DNA of 64,000 nucleotides from VGWB01 sp964480945 (GTDB lineage: Bacteria; Bacteroidota; Ignavibacteria; UBA10030). Positions 36,697 to 45,647 of this stretch are shown in pieces (position 1 is the stretch's first letter; the number at the start of each line of letters is the position of its first letter). The notes beneath the pieces are model-generated. The model was not told where the DNA came from and searched no databases. It worked only from the letters and a program-made list of their open reading frames with translations. Made by a program: the position numbers and the translations under genes. The stretch spans positions 1-64,000 of the forward strand of contig CAYZRX010000004.1 in the NCBI GenBank assembly GCA_964480945.1, written 5' to 3'.

Positions 36697-38031
36697 CTAG
36701 TTCAGCGAGCCGATCGCCTTCTCAAGTCTTGCCTCGGCCAGCTCATACTCGACCCGCGACTGGGTGAGCTGGAGCTTTGCCTGGAGCAGCGAGACCTCGG
36801 CGTCCAGCAGCTCAGAATTCGTCGTCAGGCCGGCTTTGAATTTCTCTGCCGTTATCCGATAGTTCTCATTCGCTTGCTCGACCCCTAGCTGCGAGAGACG
36901 AATTCTCTGCTTGGCCTGGTGGAAGTTGAGCGAGCTCTGGGTCACCTCGAGCGTGATCCCATCCTTCATCGTCGCCAGTGCGTCCTTCATCTGCTCATGC
37001 TGCGCTTCGGCCGCGTTCGTCTGGTGGAGAGCGGTCAGGTTGTTCCAGAGATCGAACTGGAGCGAGAGACCGATGTCCCATGTGTCTTTGAATTCGTCCT
37101 TCGCCGGGAAAATGCGCGAATTCGGCCGGGCATAGTAGTAATCACCTGTGAGGAAGACTTGAGGCAGCCACCCCGCCCTCGCGGCGGTTATCCCCACATC
37201 TGACGCTTTCAACCGCCACTCCATCGCCTGAACGTCCGGACGCCGTGCGACCGCTGTCGCGAGCAGTTTTTGGAGCTCGGGAAAGTCTTTTTCGGTGGAC
37301 GTCAGAGGCGAGGTCAGGACAACGTCGCTGTTGAGATCGGTGCCGATCGTCGAATTGAAGAAGAGGGTCGCGATCCTGACGGCATTCTCCGCATCGCTCT
37401 GCAAGATCGTCGCGTTTGAGAGCTGAACCCGGACCTTGAGAACTTCATTGTTCGTCGCGAGCCCCTGCTTGGACAGGTTGTCGATGTCCGTGAGGTGTGC
37501 CGAAATCCGGGTGACGTTCTCGTCGGCGAGTCGCTTGACTTCCATCGCCTGGAACAGGTTCCAATAGGCAGCCTTGATCCCGTAGATCAGCTCCGCTCTA
37601 TCACGATCGAGATCCCTGTGTGATGCCTCGGCCTGGTACGAGGCATTGTCCGCCATCGACCGAAGCCGCCACCCGGTGAAAAGCGGCTGCTGAACCGTTG
37701 CTCGCGCGCTGTAATTGTTGAGGATGATCGGAAACTCTACAGCGTTGCCCGGAAGAATGCCCGGCGGAAGCGGAATTCTGAACTCCGGCACCGAGCTGAG
37801 CCTCAGATACGCTGCCTGCACCCGCACGGAGGGATAGAGCGACGCTGAAGCTTCGCTCGCCTTTGCATCCGCGTAGTCTGATTTCATCAGAGAAGCATGG
37901 AGGGTCTTGCTGTTCTCCAGCCCGATCTTCACGCTTTCTTCGACCGTCAGCAATCTCTTCTGTGCAACGGAGTCCGCATTCAGGACGATGACGGCGGCGA
38001 CCACCCAAAGTCCGATCATTCGTTTCTTCAT
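36697..38031 (-). CDS. TolC-family outer-membrane efflux protein
   Basis: Outer-membrane channel of the tripartite pump. The 444 residues begin with a signal peptide (ending near ADSVAQ) and contain the two structural repeats of long coiled-coil helices and paired beta strands typical of OEP/TolC proteins, for example RLADENVTRISAHLTDIDNLSKQG-like helices and repeated NxxLL elements (NSELLDAEVSLLQAKLQL). Its start overlaps the upstream ATPase stop by 4 nt. Inclusion inside the operon suggests a dedicated rather than shared channel. Confidence 0.94.
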   Translation of the reverse strand: MKKRMIGLWVVAAVIVLNADSVAQKRLLTVEESVKIGLENSKTLHASLMKSDYADAKASEASASLYPSVRVQAAYLRLSSVPEFRIPLPPGILPGNAVEFPIILNNYSARATVQQPLFTGWRLRSMADNASYQAEASHRDLDRDRAELIYGIKAAYWNLFQAMEVKRLADENVTRISAHLTDIDNLSKQGLATNNEVLKVRVQLSNATILQSDAENAVRIATLFFNSTIGTDLNSDVVLTSPLTSTEKDFPELQKLLATAVARRPDVQAMEWRLKASDVGITAARAGWLPQVFLTGDYYYARPNSRIFPAKDEFKDTWDIGLSLQFDLWNNLTALHQTNAAEAQHEQMKDALATMKDGITLEVTQSSLNFHQAKQRIRLSQLGVEQANENYRITAEKFKAGLTTNSELLDAEVSLLQAKLQLTQSRVEYELAEARLEKAIGSLN

Positions 38032-38975
38032 AGGTCCGAAGCAACCTCACTTTCTCTTGTGCTTGGCTGTTGTGACAAAAGGGAGATGAAAACGTTCTCG
38101 AGAGACGGGGGTACGGCCCTCCATTCCGTGACGCGAATCGAGTTCTTTTTCAGATACGAGGTGACCTTCCGCATGTCGGCTTCCTGCTCGCCCACCACAA
38201 TGTTGAGACGGTCTCCAAATGCCTGCACCTCGCGCACGTTTGGGAAGGCCTTAAGGAGAAAGTACGCCTTCCGGATCTCCGTGCAGATAAGTTCCACAAT
38301 CGTCCCGCGCATGCGGCCCTTCAGGCGGTCCGGCGTGTCAACCATCAGCAGCCTTCCTTCGTTCATCATCGCCACCCGCGTGCAGCGCTCGGCCTCATCG
38401 AGATACGGGGTTGTCATGAAGATCGTAATGCCCGTCTTCAGCAGCCCGGAGAGGATTTTCCAGAAATCCCGTCGCGACACGGGATCGACCCCGGCCGTCG
38501 GCTCATCGAGAAAGATGACGTCGGGGGTATGGATGAGGGTGCAGGCGAGCGCGAGCTTTTGTTTCATGCCGCCGGAAAGGTTTTCCGCGAAACGATCCCG
38601 GAAGGGCGTCAGCCGGGTAAATTCGAGCAATTCATTCCGGCGGGCGTCGTAGTTCCGCACGTTATGAATCTCAGCGAAGAACTCGATATTTTCATCGACC
38701 GTCAGGTCGCTGTACAGGCTGAACTTCTGTGACAGATAGCCTATCCGCTTTTTGACCTCCGGCGCTTGCTTCTGGACATCGAATCCGCAGACCGTCAGTG
38801 TGCCGGACGTCGGCGTCACGATGCCGCACAGCATCCGGATCGTCGTCGTCTTCCCGGCCCCGTCGGGCCCGACAAGCGCGAACATCTCCCCTTTCTCCAC
38901 CGAAAGAGAGATCCCGTCGACGGCGACGTGTTCGCCGAAGGACTTCGACACCGACCGTAATTCAATCGCACTCAT
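38028..38975 (-). CDS. ABC exporter ATP-binding protein (first of two)
   Basis: A 315-residue ABC ATPase with Walker A GPDGAGKTTT, signature LSGGMKQKLALA, Walker B VIFLDEPTAGVDP and the DrrA/YbhF-type C-terminal extension. The switch-region residue after the D-loop is in FMTTPYLDEAE: a Pro (TTPY) replaces the catalytic His found as TTHY in its partner, which suggests this ATPase site may be weakened. The start MSAIELRSVSK is chosen for AGGA about 7 nt upstream; an in-frame ATG 30 nt earlier would overlap the adaptor gene and has no ribosome site. Confidence 0.94.
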   Translation of the reverse strand: MSAIELRSVSKSFGEHVAVDGISLSVEKGEMFALVGPDGAGKTTTIRMLCGIVTPTSGTLTVCGFDVQKQAPEVKKRIGYLSQKFSLYSDLTVDENIEFFAEIHNVRNYDARRNELLEFTRLTPFRDRFAENLSGGMKQKLALACTLIHTPDVIFLDEPTAGVDPVSRRDFWKILSGLLKTGITIFMTTPYLDEAERCTRVAMMNEGRLLMVDTPDRLKGRMRGTIVELICTEIRKAYFLLKAFPNVREVQAFGDRLNIVVGEQEADMRKVTSYLKKNSIRVTEWRAVPPSLENVFISLLSQQPSTRESEVASDL

Positions 38976-38988
38976 CCTGACGTCCTGC

Positions 38989-39942
38989 CTATTGGACATA
39001 GGCATCGGCCGGCATGCCGGACTTGAGGATGCCCTCTTTGTTGTCGACCTCGAGCTTCACCCCAAAGACGAGCTTCGTGCGGTCTTCCTTCGTCTGGACG
39101 TTCTTCGGCGTAAACTCGGCGATCGGCGAGATGAAGATGACCTTCCCGGGGAATGTGCGGTCAGGGTAGGTGTCGATCACGACATCGGCTTTCCCGCCGA
39201 GCTTCACTTTACCGAGCTCGTTCTCGTTGACATAAATCATCAGGTTCATCTGCTCCAGGCGAGCGATCGTGACCACGACGGTGCCGACGCTTATGAGCTC
39301 CCCTTCCTCGACCGGCTTCTCGGTTACCGTGCCTGAAACCGGCGCGAGGATCGTCGCGTCGGCGAGGTACTGCCGGAAGAGATCTGCCGATGCCTTCGCT
39401 TGGTCCACACGTGCCTTCGCTGCAGCCAGCTCCTGAGGGCGGGCAAATCGCTGCAGCTTCTGCAAGGCCTGCTTCGCGGACGCCAGTTGCGCCTGGGCAA
39501 TCGTATGACGCGATTCCGCATCGTCGAACTGCTTCTGTGTGACCGTGTTCGTGGCCAGGAGGTCCTTCATGCGCGCGTAGTCATCGCTCGCGATCTTGAA
39601 AGCTGCTTCTGCCTGCCGAAGAGATTCCTCGCTGACGCGAACGTCCTCCGACCGCGCTCCCTCCACCAAGAGGCGGTACTGCGCATCAGCAACTTCGGCA
39701 CCCGCCTGCGCTTGCCTCCACTGCAGTTGTAGAGTCTTGCGATCGAGGACAACCAACGTGTCACCCTCTTCGACCTGAGTCCCCTCCTGGACGTACAGCT
39801 TCTCGATTTGGCCGGGGACCTTTGCACCGACCTTCACCTCCGTCGCTTCGAGCGTCCCGCTCGCCTCGATGGCTCCCTTGTGATTGTTGCCGCATCCCCA
39901 CAGGGTGAGGGCGGCAACCAGAATGATCATCGTTTTCTTCAT
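38989..39942 (-). CDS. HlyD-family periplasmic adaptor lipoprotein
   Basis: Membrane-fusion protein linking the ABC permease to TolC. The 317 residues have a lipoprotein signal (MKKTMIILVAALTLWGCG, lipidated at C17), split biotinyl-lipoyl halves (VGAKVPGQIEKLYVQEGTQV and ATILAPVSGTVTEKPVEEG), a long coiled-coil hairpin between them (about 85-190) and a beta-barrel domain ending SGMPADAYVQ. It resembles YbhG. Its ATG overlaps the tetR stop by 4 nt. Confidence 0.95.
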   Translation of the reverse strand: MKKTMIILVAALTLWGCGNNHKGAIEASGTLEATEVKVGAKVPGQIEKLYVQEGTQVEEGDTLVVLDRKTLQLQWRQAQAGAEVADAQYRLLVEGARSEDVRVSEESLRQAEAAFKIASDDYARMKDLLATNTVTQKQFDDAESRHTIAQAQLASAKQALQKLQRFARPQELAAAKARVDQAKASADLFRQYLADATILAPVSGTVTEKPVEEGELISVGTVVVTIARLEQMNLMIYVNENELGKVKLGGKADVVIDTYPDRTFPGKVIFISPIAEFTPKNVQTKEDRTKLVFGVKLEVDNKEGILKSGMPADAYVQ

Positions 39943-40586
39943 GGGGTTCCCTGATCGTTGTCCAGCAGTGCAGTTGGTTGGTCCAGGAGATGAAACTCCT
40001 TTCTCGCAGAATCTGTAAGGGCGCCTTCGAAGAGTATCCTGAAGATGCTCCGCGCGGCTTCCTCGAGGGAGAACGAATGCCGCGTCAAGATCTCCGGATT
40101 GAGGACACCCTGAATGGAGCTGACAAACATCTGAAGCAGGACTTGCTCGTTCACGTCGGGGCGGAAGATGCTTTCACTCCTCGCTCGGGCAATCATCGTG
40201 ATCAGCTTGCTGACGATGTGCTCCTGGCGATACCTGTCGACCTCCCGCCAGAGACTGGGAACGTTTCGTTGAAAATCGGCTATACTCTCTCTCCGAATCT
40301 TCTGGACGTACCCGCTCATGACGATCAATGCTTGAGCGACCTTCTCGACGAACGGTTTGTCGGATGCCGAGATTCGTTCCAGTTCCCCTCCGGCCGATTG
40401 TATCATCGCGTGGAGGGACGCCCGAAGGAGCTCCTCCTTGCTCGGATAAAACTTGTAAATGGTCTTCTTGCTGATCCCAAGATCCGCCGCGATCTCGTCG
40501 ATGGTGACCTTGCTAAAGCCTTGCTGAAGAAACTTGTCACGGGCGTGAGCGAGAATTCGTTCCTGCGAATCAAAATCAGTGGGCAT
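39939..40586 (-). CDS. TetR-family regulator of the efflux operon
   Basis: A 215-residue one-component regulator. The N-terminal helix-turn-helix domain (about 8-55) has ILAHARDKFLQQGFSKVTID and DLGISKKTIYKFYPSKEELL; the C-terminal ligand domain resembles the AcrR/TetR_C group. As first gene of the efflux operon and overlapping the adaptor gene, it likely represses its own transcription until ligand binds. Two matching 28-bp palindromes directly upstream are probable binding sites. Confidence 0.95.
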   Translation of the reverse strand: MPTDFDSQERILAHARDKFLQQGFSKVTIDEIAADLGISKKTIYKFYPSKEELLRASLHAMIQSAGGELERISASDKPFVEKVAQALIVMSGYVQKIRRESIADFQRNVPSLWREVDRYRQEHIVSKLITMIARARSESIFRPDVNEQVLLQMFVSSIQGVLNPEILTRHSFSLEEAARSIFRILFEGALTDSARKEFHLLDQPTALLDNDQGTP

Positions 40587-40602
40587 TTGTCGTCTTACCT
40601 AA

Positions 40603-40630
40603 GGAAACTGCTGAAGTATCTAGCGTTTCC
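40603..40630. promoter_or_regulatory. putative TetR operator 1
   Basis: Palindrome GGAAAC-N16-GTTTCC whose proximal end is 16 bp upstream of the tetR start. Arm sequence and 16-bp spacing are identical to a second site 83 bp further upstream, and both spacers share AGTAT at the same offset. A 28-bp footprint fits TetR-family dimer pairs such as QacR. Confidence 0.65.
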
Positions 40631-40683
40631 GAGCTGTGAAGTGACTGTGCTTAGTGGTATTCAGGTGCGACACGAACTATCGT

Positions 40684-40715
40684 TTGGAAACTATTGGAGT
40701 ATTTCTGGTTTCCAA
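40684..40715. promoter_or_regulatory. putative TetR operator 2
   Basis: Extended palindrome TTGGAAAC-N16-GTTTCCAA, same core arms and spacing as the site nearer tetR. It is the more symmetric of the two (8-bp arms). Its position about 100 bp upstream of tetR fits either promoter overlap or looping with the proximal site. Confidence 0.65.
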
Positions 40716-40907
40716 TGTAAGAGATGAGTTGCTCGAAGTCAAGCGAAATGTTGGACTGCTCACGAACCAAAGAGGGTGAACGTGAGCCATGCTCGGCGAG
40801 TGGCTCGCTGGAATTCCATCGCAGGAAAGAGGCAGACGCGAATTACTGGATATGGGAATCCGCGTTGCGCCGAATCCAGCCAGAGTTCTTCCGCGCGGCG
40901 TCCGAAA

Positions 40908-41402
40908 TCAGGCTGATTTCTGACGATAGTACGTGATGAGATCGGTATTGACGGCCTGCGCACCAAGTTGGCGGAGCATCGCGGCAACTTGACCCCGATG
41001 ATACGTAGAGTGATTTACAAGGTGTTGCATCTGCTGGACAAGCGGTTGGGAGTGAGTTCTCCCCTTGGTGTCCTTGTAAGAAAATGGAGCCTGCAGCGAA
41101 TCCTCGGGCAAGGACTGGAGAAACGCACTAAGCTCCGTTCGCAGATCGCCCCAGCGGCTCCTCAGGGCTTCGAGGGCGAGCTTGTCCGTTTTCAAACCAC
41201 CCCCGTCATCCTGCCCCTGCCACCGATCAAGCCAGAGCCGGCAAGCGCCGTAGATGTGCACGAGCGTGCCGCCGACGCTTTCAAAACTGGACGCGATGTT
41301 CTTTGAGTATTGCTCCTCCGAGAGAGGGCCAACAGCCTCAAGGATTCGCCCGGTCGCCCAGGCATCATAATCAAGAAGCGTCACGATGTCCTGCTTCGTC
41401 AT
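40908..41402 (-). CDS. DinB-family metal-binding four-helix protein
   Basis: A 164-residue DinB/YfiT-like four-helix bundle. The likely metal-binding histidines are in VGGTLVHIYGACRLWL and in the C-terminal HLVNHSTYHRGQVAAML. The family includes thiol S-transferases using bacillithiol or mycothiol as well as many unassigned proteins; no substrate can be named. GGAGG precedes the ATG, and it follows mutS after 23 nt, so the two are probably co-transcribed. Confidence 0.9.
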   Translation of the reverse strand: MTKQDIVTLLDYDAWATGRILEAVGPLSEEQYSKNIASSFESVGGTLVHIYGACRLWLDRWQGQDDGGGLKTDKLALEALRSRWGDLRTELSAFLQSLPEDSLQAPFSYKDTKGRTHSQPLVQQMQHLVNHSTYHRGQVAAMLRQLGAQAVNTDLITYYRQKSA

Positions 41403-41425
41403 ATGCTCACTCCTCCATTTCGTTC

Positions 41426-44029
41426 CTAATCCAGCTTCTTCTTGATCTCTGCAAGCTTCTGAAGCGCTTCGAGGGGCGTCATCTTGTCAACTTCCAGTTT
41501 CCGGATCTCCTCCCTCAAGCGCTCATCCTTCATCTCGAACAGCGTCATCTGTATCTCCGGAGGGGGAATCCTTCCCCTCACCTTCTTGCCGCTCGAATAC
41601 ACGTTCAGCTCAGACTCCTCGAGGTTCTTGAGAATGCTTTTCGCGCGGTCGGTCACCTCCTCGGGGAGCCCGGCCATCTGTGCAACCTGTATGCCGTAAG
41701 AGTGATCCGCCGAGCCCGGCACAACCTTGTGTAGGAAGATCACCTTGTCGCCATACTCCCGGACGTCAACTTTGTAGTTCTTGACCCGTGGGAAGATTTC
41801 CGCAAGCTCGTTGAGCTCGTGGTAGTGTGTCGCGAAGAGCGTCTTCGCACCGATCCGGTTGTGCAGGTACTCGGTCAGCGCCCAGGCGATGCTGATCCCG
41901 TCGAAGGTGCTGGTCCCGCGGCCGATCTCATCGAGCAGGATCAGGCTCCTCTGGGAGGCCGTGTTCGCTATGTTCGCAGCTTCGTGCATCTCGACCAAGA
42001 AGGTGCTCTCCCCCAACGCGATGTTGTCGCTAGCCCCCACCCTGGTGTAGATCCGGTCCACGATGCCAATGGTTGCCTCGGAAGCCGGCACGAAGCTTCC
42101 GGTCTGTGCGAGCAGAACGATGAGCCCGACCTGGCGCAGGTAGCTCGATTTGCCGCTCATATTCGGCCCGGTGACGATCAGGATCTGATCCTGCTCCGTG
42201 TTCATCACCGTGCTGTTCGGCGTGTACCGCTCGCCCGGCGGCAGGAGCCGCTCGATGACCGGATGGCGGCCGTCCTTGATCACCAGTCTTTGCGATTCGT
42301 CGACTTCGGGGGCAACGTAATCGTTTTCGACTGCTACGTCGGCCAGGCAGACGAAACAATCCAGTGTCGCTAGGGCGTGTGCGTTCTCCAGGATAGCCCC
42401 CGATTGTTCCGCCACGGCAGTCCTCACTTCATTGAACAGCCGGGTTTCAAGCGACAAGATCTTCTCCTCTGCGTGCAGGACCTTCTCTTCGTACTCCTTC
42501 AATTCGGGCGTGACGTAACGCTCTGCGTTCGTTAGCGTCTGTTTGCGAATGTACTCAGGCGGGACCTTCTCTTTGTGCGTATTGGTGATTTCGATGTAGT
42601 AGCCGAAGACATTGTTGTAGCCGACCTTCAGAGAAGGAATTCCGGTCCGCTGCCGCTCCTGCTGCTGAAGCTTGGCGATCCAATCTTTGCCGCTGAACGC
42701 CAGAGCCCGAAGATCATCCAGCTCAGCGTTGAAACCTTTTCGGATGACACCCCCGTCCGCCAGAGCGAGGGGAGGGTCCTCCTCAACTGCGTCGTGAAGC
42801 GTCCGGATGACCTCCGGCAGCGGATTCAAGCGGGCTTTCAGGTCCTTCAGCGTCGAGGAAGAAAGCGCGGCCAGCGCCGACTGCACGGCCGGAAGGTGTG
42901 ACAGGTATCGTTCCAGCTGCTTCAATTCCCGCGGATTGGCGCGCGCGGTCGCGATTTTCGCCATCAAGCGTTCCAGATCGCCAATCTGACCCAACAGCTC
43001 CCGCAGCGTGTTTCTGGCCGAATCGTGCCCGAACAACTCCCTGACCGCTTCGAGCCGAGCGTGGATCGGCGCAAGTTTCTTGAGGGGCCGATTGATCCAG
43101 GCCTTCAGCATCCTGGCGCCCATCGGCGTTTGCGTGCGATCAAGCACGGAGAAGAGCGTTCCATCCGCCAGGCCGGAGATCGACGACGTGATCTCGAGAT
43201 TACGCTTCGTCGAAGCATCGAGCACCATGTAGTCACTGATGTCATGCGGCGTCACTTTCCCGATGTGCGGCAGATTCGCCTTCTGCGTCTCCTGCAGATA
43301 GTTCATCACCGCACCGGATGCGACAATTCCGAGCCGCAGCTCTTCGACGCCGAATCCCTTCAACGATTGCGTCTTGAAGTGATTGACGAGCAGCTCATAC
43401 CCGTAGTCGACATTGAAGACCCAGTCATCGACTTTCGTGTACAGACCGTGAAATCTCTCCCTTAACAGACTCTGAATCCCTTCCACATCTCTTTTCTGAA
43501 CGAGGAGTTCGGAAGGCTGCAGGGTGCCGATTTGCTCGGCAAGACTCTTCAACGGAAACTCGCTGACCCCGAATTCCGCCGTCGAGACATCGATGAACGC
43601 AAATCCGATCGTCTGGTCCCCGGTCGCCAGCGGGGAGGGAAGTGCCACCGCCGCGAGGTAGTTGTTTTCCTTTTGATCAAGAACCTTTTCGGAGAAGGCA
43701 ACCCCCGGAGTCACGACCTCGATTACGTCACGCTTGACGATCCCCTTCGCCAGCTTGGGATCCTCTAACTGCTCGCAAATCGCGACCCGGTGGCCCGCCT
43801 TAAGAAGCTTGGGAAGGTACGTGTCGAGGGCATGATGGGGAAAGCCGGCAAGCGGTATCTCACCTGCGGCTCCGTTGCCCCGCTTGGTGAGCGTGATGCC
43901 CAAGACCTTCGCCGCGATCTTCGCGTCCTCCTCGAACGTCTCAAAGAAATCCCCCATCCGAAAGAGGAGAATCGTATCCGGATGCTTCGCTTTCACTTGC
44001 TGATATTGTCGCATCAATGGGGTCGACAT
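41426..44029 (-). CDS. mutS: DNA mismatch repair protein MutS
   Basis: Recognises mispairs and recruits MutL. The 867 residues have the mismatch-binding motif GDFFETF with the intercalating F28-x-E30, connector and lever domains, Walker A GPNMSGKSSYLRQ, Walker B LILLDEIGRGTSTFDG, a helix-turn-helix end domain and the C-terminal LEALQKLAEIKKKL tail. Length is standard for MutS1 and there is no Smr domain, so it is the repair protein, not MutS2. The preceding 430-nt region carries its promoter. Confidence 0.98.
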   Translation of the reverse strand: MSTPLMRQYQQVKAKHPDTILLFRMGDFFETFEEDAKIAAKVLGITLTKRGNGAAGEIPLAGFPHHALDTYLPKLLKAGHRVAICEQLEDPKLAKGIVKRDVIEVVTPGVAFSEKVLDQKENNYLAAVALPSPLATGDQTIGFAFIDVSTAEFGVSEFPLKSLAEQIGTLQPSELLVQKRDVEGIQSLLRERFHGLYTKVDDWVFNVDYGYELLVNHFKTQSLKGFGVEELRLGIVASGAVMNYLQETQKANLPHIGKVTPHDISDYMVLDASTKRNLEITSSISGLADGTLFSVLDRTQTPMGARMLKAWINRPLKKLAPIHARLEAVRELFGHDSARNTLRELLGQIGDLERLMAKIATARANPRELKQLERYLSHLPAVQSALAALSSSTLKDLKARLNPLPEVIRTLHDAVEEDPPLALADGGVIRKGFNAELDDLRALAFSGKDWIAKLQQQERQRTGIPSLKVGYNNVFGYYIEITNTHKEKVPPEYIRKQTLTNAERYVTPELKEYEEKVLHAEEKILSLETRLFNEVRTAVAEQSGAILENAHALATLDCFVCLADVAVENDYVAPEVDESQRLVIKDGRHPVIERLLPPGERYTPNSTVMNTEQDQILIVTGPNMSGKSSYLRQVGLIVLLAQTGSFVPASEATIGIVDRIYTRVGASDNIALGESTFLVEMHEAANIANTASQRSLILLDEIGRGTSTFDGISIAWALTEYLHNRIGAKTLFATHYHELNELAEIFPRVKNYKVDVREYGDKVIFLHKVVPGSADHSYGIQVAQMAGLPEEVTDRAKSILKNLEESELNVYSSGKKVRGRIPPPEIQMTLFEMKDERLREEIRKLEVDKMTPLEALQKLAEIKKKLD

Positions 44030-44462
44030 GAGGACGAAGCAGAATTCAAAGACAAAAAGGAAAGATCGGCAAGACGGACATTCTATCGTTTCCGCTCACC
44101 TGGGGACCTCTGGCCCAAGGGCTCGGTCACTTCAAAAGAAGATACTGAATCTTCAATACGGAGACAACTTTGTCAGGCTTAGGAACCGAGCGTGCGATTG
44201 CCGGCTTGACCACGATCCTGACGCTCTGGGCTGCCAGCGAGTACGGAGTGCTGCCTGTTTACCAGCCGCCGCCCAAAGTGCGCAGAAGGTAGAGATCGAG
44301 TCGACGCTGCCTGCCGGGCGGAATCGGGAAGAAAACCGGCGCCGCACGAATCGCCCGATCTCCTGCCGCGGGCAAAACAAAAAAGAAATCCCGTCCTGAG
44401 GGAACGGGATTCTCACTTCTGCCGAGACTCAAGCAACCGTCAGCCGCATCGCGGCCCACCAC
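44030..44462. other. intergenic region, mutS upstream / phosphofructokinase downstream
   Basis: About 430 nt with no supportable gene. It holds the intrinsic terminator of the phosphofructokinase gene near its right end and presumably the mutS promoter near its left end. A short plus-strand frame that begins opposite the mutS start has no motifs or ribosome site. Confidence 0.5.
44373..44411 (-). terminator. intrinsic terminator of the phosphofructokinase gene
   Basis: On the minus strand, AATCCCGT and ACGGGATT form a perfect 8-bp stem with a 9-nt loop, followed by a T-rich tail (CTTTTTTGTTTT). It lies about 50 nt after the stop codon of the phosphofructokinase gene. Confidence 0.85.
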
Positions 44463-45623
44463 CTAATACAAGAACATCGGCTTGCCGAGCACGTGTGCGA
44501 CCTTCGGGCGGTACTTTTCCACATCGTACAGCTCATTGACGTCCACCCGCTTCAGACCCTGCGTCAGCGTATCGATCGGCACGGTCGTATACTTCCCTTG
44601 CTGCAGGCCAACCATCTTCCCGAACTCCTTCTTGAACGTGAGATCGGTCGCGAGGTTCGCGTAGCTGATCGCCACCATCCGATCGAGGGCATCCGGCTCG
44701 CCGCTGCGCATCAGGTACGCCACCTGTTGATACACCGTGTACACACCGAGAATTTTCTTCAAAGCCTGTTCCGTCACCGACCCGATGCCGCCGAGCTTCC
44801 TGTGGCCGTAGGCATCCTCTTCACCGTACTCCACGACCTGTCCCCCGATCAGATGGGCACCCTCCGACATCGTCACGATGGCGTAGTTGCTCGGATTACT
44901 GGCCTTGTCCTCAGCGACGAAACGAGCGAGCTTCTCTACGTCGAACGGAACCTCTGAGATAAGCGCTCGATCCACGCCGGCGAGGTAAGCTGAGATCAAC
45001 GAGGTTTCGCCGGAGTTTCTGCCGAACAACTCGATGACGGCCACGCGCTCGTGTGAGCCGGCGACCGTCCGAAGAGCGGTAATGAAATCGACGCTGCGCG
45101 TAACGGCCGTCGAGAACCCGATGCAGTAGTCGGTCCCGTACACATCGTTGTCCATCGTCTTCGGTATCGCGACAACGGGAACACCCTCTTTGTGCATTCG
45201 GACGGCATAACTCTGCGTGTCGTCACCACCGATGGTGATGAGAACGTCGATCTTCAGATGCTCGATCACCTTGAGGACGTACGGCGTCAAGTCCACCCTC
45301 TCATCCTTGCCGAGCTTTTCGTGCTCCGGCTTCTTCAGGAACGCCGGAATCTCCGCGCCCCTGACTTTTCCCGGATTGGTGCGGGAAGTGTGCAGGAATG
45401 TTCCGCCGGACCGGTCAATCGTCCGCGTGTTCAGCTTGTTGAGGGGGATGATGTTGGAGCTCTGGCTTTCCGGTCGATCGAAATCATAGTTCAGCAATCC
45501 CCCCCATCCCCGCCGTATCCCCATCACCTCCGCTCCTTCGTCCACGGCGCGGTACACCACAGCCTTGATGCACGGGTTCAGACCGGGCACATCGCCACCA
45601 CCGGTTAGAATGCCAATTCTCAT
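44463..45623 (-). CDS. pfp: 6-phosphofructokinase, probably pyrophosphate-dependent
   Basis: Phosphorylates fructose 6-phosphate in glycolysis. The 386-residue protein is PFK family A with GILTGGGDVPGLNPC at the N-terminus. The donor-site residues are D135 in GGDDT and K155 in PKTMDND; ATP-dependent enzymes such as E. coli PfkA have Gly at both equivalent positions, while Asp plus Lys marks PPi-dependent enzymes, which also work reversibly. This makes PPi use likely but it is an inference from two residues. AAGGG precedes the ATG, and a good terminator follows. Confidence 0.88.
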   Translation of the reverse strand: MRIGILTGGGDVPGLNPCIKAVVYRAVDEGAEVMGIRRGWGGLLNYDFDRPESQSSNIIPLNKLNTRTIDRSGGTFLHTSRTNPGKVRGAEIPAFLKKPEHEKLGKDERVDLTPYVLKVIEHLKIDVLITIGGDDTQSYAVRMHKEGVPVVAIPKTMDNDVYGTDYCIGFSTAVTRSVDFITALRTVAGSHERVAVIELFGRNSGETSLISAYLAGVDRALISEVPFDVEKLARFVAEDKASNPSNYAIVTMSEGAHLIGGQVVEYGEEDAYGHRKLGGIGSVTEQALKKILGVYTVYQQVAYLMRSGEPDALDRMVAISYANLATDLTFKKEFGKMVGLQQGKYTTVPIDTLTQGLKRVDVNELYDVEKYRPKVAHVLGKPMFLY

Positions 45624-45647
45624 TGTGTGTGTCCCTTTTCTTCGTTC

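Larger units (their letters stand above)
40587..40907. other. regulatory intergenic region upstream of tetR
   Basis: No supportable gene; short frames crossing it lack ribosome sites and motifs. It contains the two GGAAAC/GTTTCC palindromes and must hold the efflux operon promoter, which I could not pin to a clear -35/-10 pair. Confidence 0.5.

Noticed and set aside
44028..44399. A 123-codon plus-strand frame upstream of mutS
   Set aside because: Starts opposite the mutS start codon, no ribosome site, basic low-complexity product, and it runs into the minus-strand terminator.
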